Source: an uncultured Treponema sp.
Lineage (GTDB): Bacteria; Spirochaetota; Spirochaetia; Treponematales; Treponemataceae
Direction of reading: 5' to 3'
NCBI GenBank assembly: GCA_937885475.1
Contig: CAKZZR010000251.1
Coordinates: forward strand, 1-19,328
DNA length: 19,328 nucleotides
In this document: piece by piece, positions 14,528 through 19,328 of the stretch
How positions within the stretch are numbered: position 1 is the first letter of the stretch
Layout of the letters: each line of letters starts with the position of its first letter
The notes under the pieces: model-generated
What the model saw: the letters and a program-made list of their open reading frames with translations, nothing else
What the model was told of the DNA's origin: nothing
Databases searched by the model: none
Position numbers and translations under genes: made by a program

Positions 14528-17119
14528 ATGAATCCAAAATCGCTTTTGAAGAATCTGAGCTTCATCTTTTTGATTCTGCTTCCGTTTTTTAGTCTTAGCT
14601 CCTGCTCGTCTTCCGTTGATTCTGACCCGGACGCGCAGATTCCTACTATCACGTCGATTTCAGGCGATGTCTCCACCGTGCTGAACATTGCGAAGGAACT
14701 TTCGGTGGGTGTTTCGGTCTCCGACAAGGGAACGCTATCGTATCAGTGGTACGCCGCCGAATCAAAAATTGCTGAGGGCACGGCGATTTCTGACGCAACG
14801 GACGCACGTTTTACACCGCAAACGCAAAGTGTCGGAATCTTCTATTATTATTGCGTGATTACGAACAAACTCGGCTCAAGCAAGCGTTCGGTCATTTCGC
14901 CGAGAATCACCTACACGGTCTCAGAGTGGATTAATGCGAAGGAGCCGGTTTTGGCTCAGCACCCAGCTAATGTGACCGCTGACTTCGGTGCGGAATTCTC
15001 GCTCTCCGTCATTGCATATTCCTCTGACGGCGGAACGCTCTCGTACCAGTGGTATTTTTCAGCAAGCGAGGACGGGGAAGCGACCGCCCTTGAAGGCGCG
15101 AGCGAATCAAGCTACAAAAGCACGATTGGGGCAGATACGCTGGGATTCTACTACTGCGTCGTCACGAACACGATTGAGGACAACGGTGACGGCGGAACAA
15201 AAAGTGCGAGCATAAAAACGAATGCGGCGATTGTCTCAAAAGATGTAGTCAACGCAAACATGCCCGTAATCACCTCCCAGCCAGCCGACGCAGAGGCGAT
15301 TATCCCTGCGATTCATGTCTTTTCGGTGGGCGCGTACACGGCAGACGAGGGGATTTTGACCTATCAGTGGTATTCGGTTTTGGAAGGAGAGAGCGAAGGA
15401 ACGGCAATTGAAGGCGCAGCGGAATCAAAACTTCGGCTCACTGAAAGCAAAGTCGGTAAAACGGGCTACTATTGTGTTATCACAAATACTATTGAGGACA
15501 ACGGTGACGGAGGAACAAAAAGCGCAAGCGTTACAAGCGCAACGGCATGGCTCACAACTGCCTACCTGAAAAATTCCGCCCCAACTTTCACCGAACAGCC
15601 GCCAAAGATGAGTGTTGCTCCGTACAATCAGAGCATCACGCTTTCGTGTACGGCGGATGCGGCTGGCTATAATGTGTCATACCGTTGGTACAAAAGCGCG
15701 GACGGCACGGCGGCAAGCGGAACGCTCATGGAAAACGCAAATTCAGCAACGCTGATAACGCCCGCATTCACGGAGAAGGGCATCTCCTATTTCTACTGCG
15801 TGGCGACCGCGATTCTCCCCGCTGGTGAAAACGACACTATTGAATCCGCCGCGACGATTTCCGATGTGGTGAGCGTGGCATGCACGGGGCTGCCAACATT
15901 GTATTTGGACACAAATGTTGCAACGAGCGCAATTACACGCGATGCTTATGTTCTTGGTTCAATGAAATTGATTTCGCAAGAGTATGGCGATTTTTCATAT
16001 ACATTCAGTAAGGCGAAGGAAGGAATTAAAGGTCGCGGAAACTCCTCATGGGGAATGCCCAAAAAAGGCTATAACATCAAGTTTGATTCAAAACAGTCGT
16101 TCTTTGGTCGTCCATCGGCGAAGAAATGGTGCATCATAGCAAATTACTCAGACAAATCTCTCTTGCGTAACAAATTCGCGTCGGTTTTGGGAACGGAATT
16201 ATTTAATGCAGGGTGGAATCCGTCATTTTTCCCTGTCGATGTTGTGGTGAACGGCGAATATCAGGGAAATTACATTTTCTGTGAAAAAATCACGCTTTCT
16301 AACGGGCGCATAGAAACGCAGGACATTGCCGATGTTGAAGACTATCTTGCGAGCGGGAAAGAAAGCAAGGTCACTGACGCAAACGGTGATGGGGTAAAGG
16401 ATTTGTATGACGGCGGATTCATTCTTGAAGTTGATGCCCGAAAAGATGCCGATTTTTATTTTTCCACCACATATGGCGGAAAACCGTTTACGCTCAAAGA
16501 CCCCGATGAAGTTTCATCTGAAATTCAATCGCATGTACAGACGCTCGTACAGAATGCAGAAGATGTACTCTACGGAGAAAATTTTAACGATGCAGAAAGC
16601 GGCTGGCGAAAATACATTGACGAGGATGCGGCAATCGACTGGTTTATTGCCAATGAATTCGCGAAGAACAATGATGCGATATTCTTTTCATCTGTTTATA
16701 TCTATTACGACCCAAGCGACGGCACATTACATTTAGGTCCGAACTGGGATTTTGACATCGGATTTGGAAACATAAATTACAATAACTGCGACAATCCCAC
16801 AGGCTGGTGGATTAAAAGTGCAAAATGGATTGCGCGCCTTGTCAAAGACCCCGAGTTTGTGGCAAAGGTAAAATCTCGCTGGAATGAAAAGAAGTCAGAT
16901 ATATATGTGGCAGTGAACAGCCAGCTTCCCGCTCTTGCGGATAGTATTTCGATTTCAGCGGAATACAACTTCGCAAAATGGAACATACTCGGCAAATATG
17001 TCTGGCCGAATGCCGCAGGATATGCCGACCGCACCACGTATCAGAGCGAAGTGGATTACATGCTTGACTGGTGCAACGCTCGCTATACGTGGCTCGACAG
17101 CGCAATCAACGGACTGTAG
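14528..17119 (+). CDS. Surface lipoprotein with four Ig-like modules and a CotH domain
   Basis: An 863-aa protein starting at ATG 14528 (AGGAG eight bases upstream). A lipoprotein signal with lipobox LSSC puts the lipidated cysteine at residue 26. Residues about 35-452 contain four Ig-like modules, each with a Tyr-Gln/Arg-Trp-Tyr strand (72, 173, 279, 385) and a Tyr-Cys partner strand (108, 209, 315, 423). Residues about 455-860 match the CotH family: KGRGNSSWGMPKKGYNIKF (501-519), a leucine/arginine LLRNKF step, VNGEYQGNYIFCEK (574-587) and GPNWDFDIGFGN (737-748). CotH proteins are atypical protein kinases in Bacillus spore coats, and similar domains occur on secreted gut-bacterial proteins. 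Residues 617-625 (DANGDGVKD) look like a calcium-binding loop. It is probably a surface adhesin or modifying enzyme, possibly controlled by the divergent XRE gene. Confidence 0.88.
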   Translation: MNPKSLLKNLSFIFLILLPFFSLSSCSSSVDSDPDAQIPTITSISGDVSTVLNIAKELSVGVSVSDKGTLSYQWYAAESKIAEGTAISDATDARFTPQTQSVGIFYYYCVITNKLGSSKRSVISPRITYTVSEWINAKEPVLAQHPANVTADFGAEFSLSVIAYSSDGGTLSYQWYFSASEDGEATALEGASESSYKSTIGADTLGFYYCVVTNTIEDNGDGGTKSASIKTNAAIVSKDVVNANMPVITSQPADAEAIIPAIHVFSVGAYTADEGILTYQWYSVLEGESEGTAIEGAAESKLRLTESKVGKTGYYCVITNTIEDNGDGGTKSASVTSATAWLTTAYLKNSAPTFTEQPPKMSVAPYNQSITLSCTADAAGYNVSYRWYKSADGTAASGTLMENANSATLITPAFTEKGISYFYCVATAILPAGENDTIESAATISDVVSVACTGLPTLYLDTNVATSAITRDAYVLGSMKLISQEYGDFSYTFSKAKEGIKGRGNSSWGMPKKGYNIKFDSKQSFFGRPSAKKWCIIANYSDKSLLRNKFASVLGTELFNAGWNPSFFPVDVVVNGEYQGNYIFCEKITLSNGRIETQDIADVEDYLASGKESKVTDANGDGVKDLYDGGFILEVDARKDADFYFSTTYGGKPFTLKDPDEVSSEIQSHVQTLVQNAEDVLYGENFNDAESGWRKYIDEDAAIDWFIANEFAKNNDAIFFSSVYIYYDPSDGTLHLGPNWDFDIGFGNINYNNCDNPTGWWIKSAKWIARLVKDPEFVAKVKSRWNEKKSDIYVAVNSQLPALADSISISAEYNFAKWNILGKYVWPNAAGYADRTTYQSEVDYMLDWCNARYTWLDSAINGL
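15173..15521 (+). repeat. Internal duplication of an Ig-like module
   Basis: A segment encoding TIEDNGDGGTKSAS occurs at 15173 and again 318 bases (106 codons) later at 15491, nearly identical at the DNA level. It marks a recent tandem duplication of one Ig module, the second and third of the four. Confidence 0.8.
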
Positions 17120-17151
17120 AACTCATACCTTGAATACCACACAAGTTTAAA

Positions 17152-17177
17152 TGCAGACAATCTGCACGATATTTTTA
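17152..17177 (+). terminator. Weak terminator-like hairpin after the CotH gene
   Basis: TGCAGA (17152-17157) and TCTGCA (17161-17166) pair around a CAA loop. After four bases comes ATTTTTATA. The stem is only six pairs, so efficiency is doubtful. Confidence 0.4.
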
Positions 17178-17178
17178 T

Positions 17179-17207
17179 ACGACAAACACAAACTTTTGTG
17201 CTATACT
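17179..17207 (+). promoter_or_regulatory. Toxin-antitoxin promoter with operator palindrome
   Basis: ACGACA (17179-17184) and TATACT (17202-17207) are 17 bases apart. Between them lies the perfect palindrome CACAAA-CT-TTTGTG (17187-17200), placed where a bound antitoxin would block RNA polymerase. The antitoxin start is 20 bases past the -10. Confidence 0.6.
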
Positions 17208-17227
17208 GATTTGTGCAGGAGGTCGCC

Positions 17228-17458
17228 ATGTCATACGAAGTTTTAGAAAAGAAATTGAAGACGGTTCCCGAACAATATTTTGAGCAAGTCTCGTCATTTT
17301 TGGATTTGCTTTTGACTCTTCCGAAATCCGCGCCAGCCGAAACCACGGAAAGAAAACCGTCGGGGCATCCAATTTTTGGGCTTGCAAAAGGGGAATTCAA
17401 ATATCCCGATGATATTAATCTTGGTGATGATGAAATAGCAGAAATGTTTGGAGTGTAA
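17228..17458 (+). CDS. vapB: Antitoxin of a type II system (DUF2281/VapB-like)
   Basis: A 76-aa protein starting at ATG 17228, with AGGAGG five bases upstream; the longer frame adds five residues without a ribosome site. The N-terminal half (YEVLEKKLKTVPEQYFEQVSSFLDLLL) is the helical pattern of DUF2281 antitoxins. After a Pro/Thr-rich linker, the C-terminal part (FGLAKGEFKYPDDINLGDDEIAEMF) matches the segment that usually wraps and inhibits the partner toxin. The toxin start codon follows its stop by one base, with GGAG at 17450-17453 inside this gene's last codons, giving coupled translation. Autoregulation through the promoter palindrome is likely. Confidence 0.85.
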   Translation: MSYEVLEKKLKTVPEQYFEQVSSFLDLLLTLPKSAPAETTERKPSGHPIFGLAKGEFKYPDDINLGDDEIAEMFGV

Positions 17459-17459
17459 T

Positions 17460-17867
17460 ATGAGGATTCTTCTTGATACGCATATTTTGGCATGGATTCA
17501 TACAAATGACAAAAGGCTTTCAGACAAAGCACGCAACCTGATTGAAGACAAAAACAACACGGTTTATTACAGCCCAGTAAGCATTTGGGAATCGGAAATA
17601 AAATGCTTGGTTCGCCCTGACGATTTCCCTTTTTCAAGCAACCGCCTTGACGAATTGTGCCGTGTTTCCGATATGATTTTTATGCCGTTGAAGTCAGAAC
17701 ATATTTTCTTGCTGAAAACATTGCATTATTCCGAAAATGCGAAAAAGCCGCACAAAGACCCGTTCGACCGAATGCTTATCTGTCAGGCAAAATCCGAGAA
17801 TATGAAATTCCTCACACACGACGGTCTGATTCCTTTTTATGAGGAAGAGTGCATCATACCTGTATAA
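17460..17867 (+). CDS. vapC: PIN-domain toxin (VapC type)
   Basis: A 135-aa PIN-domain ribonuclease starting at ATG 17460, with GGAG six bases upstream. The acidic metal-binding residues are visible: Asp6 in LLDTHILAW, Glu in SIWESEIK (about residue 44), and the pair in KDPFDRMLICQA (about 100-104). A conserved THDG follows near the C-terminus. This is the Sll0205-like PIN subgroup, usually paired with DUF2281 antitoxins. Such toxins cut RNA in the cytoplasm and stop translation when the antitoxin is lost. The exact RNA target cannot be told from the sequence. All key residues are intact, so the pair looks functional. Confidence 0.9.
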   Translation: MRILLDTHILAWIHTNDKRLSDKARNLIEDKNNTVYYSPVSIWESEIKCLVRPDDFPFSSNRLDELCRVSDMIFMPLKSEHIFLLKTLHYSENAKKPHKDPFDRMLICQAKSENMKFLTHDGLIPFYEEECIIPV

Positions 17868-18039
17868 AGTTCCCAAAAAATCACGGCATCAAAATTATAA
17901 CACAAGTTTATCGAATTTCGTGTTGATTTTTCTGATTCATCGCATTACATTTAAATCATAACGAGCAGCCGCACGGCATAAGTCCAGTTTACTTATGAGC
18001 GTGCGGCTTTTTCTTTTATCTTTTTTCAAGGAGATTTGT
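17868..18039. other. Intergenic leader between the toxin and alpha/beta-hydrolase genes
   Basis: A 172-base spacer. A candidate promoter is TTGATT (17923-17928) and TACATT (17946-17951), 17 bases apart. An imperfect inverted repeat (AACAC ... GTGTT, about 17899-17924) lies upstream of and overlapping the -35, possibly an operator. The terminator-like hairpin (17967-18012) follows the expected transcription start closely. Confidence 0.45.
17967..18012 (+). terminator. Large hairpin with T-run just before the hydrolase gene
   Basis: AGCCGCACG (17967-17975) pairs with CGTGCGGCT (18000-18008). CATAAGT (17977-17983) pairs with ACTTATG (17991-17997) inside it, and TTTTT follows. It can end the toxin-antitoxin transcript. 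Only 27 bases then remain to the next start codon, so the hydrolase must be transcribed through it or from a start beside it. Confidence 0.75.
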
Positions 18040-19065
18040 ATGAAAAAAACACATGTTGCTATTGGAATGACGGCACTTTTGGGCACGGCGATTTTGATTT
18101 CGGGCTGTGCTTCCACAAAAGAGGCGGCGGGCACAAAGCCAAGCGCAGAGGGCGCAACGGGAACAGGTGGCGCATGGGCGAACGATGCTATGAAGCCTGT
18201 GACAGAATTGTTTAAAACGGAAGCGGCTGAGGTTTTCGAGAATGTGAAATACGCATCGCAATCAGATTCACAGGTCTGCGACATCTACATTCCGAGAGGA
18301 AACGGAAGCTTCCCCGTGATTGCGCTCGTGCATGGCGGTGGTTTTGCGTTCCAAAATCAGAAGATGAAGGTGATTGAGCCGGCGGCACAGTACGCGGTGG
18401 CACACGGCTATGCGGTCGTTTCGATTGATTACCGAAAGTCTGGCGAGGCTCAATTTCCTGGTGCGCTTTCCGATGTGAAAGCGGCGATTCGTTTTATCCG
18501 AGCGAATGCTGACCGCTACAAATTGAATGCGAACGACATCACCATTTGGGGCGAAAGCGCAGGCGCATATCTCGCCGTGATGACCGCACTCACTCCGACA
18601 GTCACTGAGCTGAACGGAGATGTAGTGACTGAAGCCACGGACAATGCGGGCGTTTCTTCTGCGGTGAAGGCGGCGGTCGATTTTTACGGACCGATTGAGT
18701 TCTACACGATGGATTCAGAATTTGCCGCGCTCGGAAAAGAAGGCACGAAATATTCAGGCGAAAATTCCTTTGAGAGCAAGTATCTTGGTCAGGCGGTTGG
18801 CGCGAACAAAGCGGAGACTTACCGAACTTACTGGGAAAGCTACAAAAATGCGATTCCAAGCAACATCAAAGTGTGGATTCAGGCGGGCACGGGCGACCTG
18901 AGTGTTCCTTACACACAGTCGAAAAATCTTGCTGAGCGACTGCCTTCCGTCATCGGAAACGAAAAGGTACATTTCAGCACGATTGAGGGCGCAAAACACA
19001 TGGACAGCGCGTTCTACACGGACGAAAATCTAGCACAAGTGTTTGCATTTTTGAGCGCGAAATAA
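18040..19065 (+). CDS. Lipoprotein alpha/beta-hydrolase (acetyl esterase/HSL-like)
   Basis: A 341-aa protein starting at ATG 18040 (AAGGAG six bases upstream). The lipoprotein signal ends in ISGC with Cys23, so it is membrane-tethered outside the cytoplasm. Residues about 65-341 form an alpha/beta-hydrolase fold: the oxyanion motif HGGGF (98-102), the nucleophile Ser173 in GESAG, Asp286 in QAGTGD and His320 in AKHMDS complete the triad. This is the Aes/BD-FAE-like group (COG0657 style), which often removes acetyl or feruloyl groups from plant polysaccharides in gut bacteria; that role is inference. The spacing to the next gene is 31 bases with no terminator, suggesting an operon of two esterase-type genes. 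Confidence 0.9.
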   Translation: MKKTHVAIGMTALLGTAILISGCASTKEAAGTKPSAEGATGTGGAWANDAMKPVTELFKTEAAEVFENVKYASQSDSQVCDIYIPRGNGSFPVIALVHGGGFAFQNQKMKVIEPAAQYAVAHGYAVVSIDYRKSGEAQFPGALSDVKAAIRFIRANADRYKLNANDITIWGESAGAYLAVMTALTPTVTELNGDVVTEATDNAGVSSAVKAAVDFYGPIEFYTMDSEFAALGKEGTKYSGENSFESKYLGQAVGANKAETYRTYWESYKNAIPSNIKVWIQAGTGDLSVPYTQSKNLAERLPSVIGNEKVHFSTIEGAKHMDSAFYTDENLAQVFAFLSAK

Positions 19066-19096
19066 ATCAACGGAAAATGAGACAGGAGGTTCAAAT

Positions 19097-19312
19097 ATGA
19101 ATACAAAAAAACTGATTATGACGGCGGCTTGTGCCTTGTGCGCGGTTCTTGCGTTTTCAGCGGCGAAATCTGTTTCCGCCGAAAAGGGAATCAAAAAAGT
19201 CGCGACGGTTGCGGAATCGTTCGGTGACGGCGAAAAGGTCTCGGCTGTCGTTATCACTTACGCAAAGAAAATCGATCATTGCTGTCCAATTAACTTAGAA
19301 AAGTCTTTTTAA
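19097..19312 (+). pseudogene. Esterase N-terminus (EstA Ig-like) interrupted after about 58 codons
   Basis: The start ATG has AGGAGG seven bases upstream. Residues 1-28 form a signal peptide (cut near VSA-EK). Residues about 33-58 (VATVAESFGDGEKVSAVVI and TYAKKID) match what I recall of the Ig-like N-terminal domain of secreted esterases with an alpha/beta-hydrolase C-terminus. At residue 58 the family pattern stops, and eleven unrelated residues lead to a stop at 19312. The DNA there changes to AT-rich sequence with inverted repeats, so the gene looks broken by an insertion rather than naturally this short. The missing hydrolase part may continue on the far side of that insertion, outside the window. 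Confidence 0.6.
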
Positions 19313-19328
19313 AAGTTAAGATCCTTGC
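19276..19328. mobile_element. Possible insertion-sequence end
   Basis: From about 19276 the sequence no longer fits the esterase. It contains CTGTCCAATTAACTTAGAA (19282-19300) and an inverted pair TTAACTT (19290-19296) and AAGTTAA (19313-19319). The AACTTA stretch near the edge recalls IS4-superfamily ends (IS231 type), from memory only. No transposase is in the window, and the target duplication cannot be seen. Confidence 0.35.

Noticed and set aside
1..19328. CRISPR array, tRNA, rRNA or prophage genes
   Set aside because: No regularly spaced short repeats, cloverleaf sequences or phage structural genes were seen on either strand.

Overview
The window looks like chromosome of a host-associated spirochaete, most likely a gut, rumen or oral Treponema-type organism. 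The basis is moderate GC, gene content typical of treponemes (a conserved unknown gene cluster ending in rsmG, a membrane-anchored TPR protein, lipoproteins with spirochaete-style lipoboxes) and frequent GGAGG ribosome sites. This is inference from style, not a database match. No rRNA, tRNA or CRISPR is visible.

Layout. (1) 108-5700, plus strand: a DUF2804 protein behind a strong promoter that leaves almost no leader, a 668-aa unknown protein, a zinc-protease-like protein (HEYTH), an exported unknown protein and rsmG. They are tightly packed and probably one transcript. (2) 5734-9566, minus strand: pyrE, then an Lrp/AsnC regulator, a class I aminotransferase and an inner-membrane TPR protein with a degenerate Mrr-like C-terminus. 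(3) 9567-9921: a 355-bp divergent spacer that holds a nested palindromic repeat. The right half of a second copy is the first ~52 bases of the window. (4) 9922-11588: an exported protein joining a glycogen/starch-binding (CBM48/AMPK-like) domain to a Cys-phosphatase domain, facing a stand-alone CBM48 protein across a shared terminator. The CBM48 gene's promoter spacer contains twelve consecutive T. (5) 11798-13976: a beta-CASP metallo-beta-lactamase RNA-processing enzyme and an SGNH hydrolase, in tandem. (6) 14022-19328: a more accessory-looking stretch with an XRE regulator divergent from a large lipoprotein (four Ig-like modules plus CotH), a VapB/VapC-type toxin-antitoxin pair, a lipoprotein alpha/beta-hydrolase, and an esterase gene cut off after ~60 codons, apparently by an insertion-sequence end.

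The most distinctive system is in region 4. The CBM48 + phosphatase arrangement recalls eukaryotic glucan phosphatases (laforin, SEX4), but here it carries a bacterial signal peptide, and the P-loop (HCRLGSDRTG) is of the DRTG type, not the glucan-phosphatase type. Both ends of the window lie in repeat-like DNA, which suggests an assembled contig that breaks at repeats.
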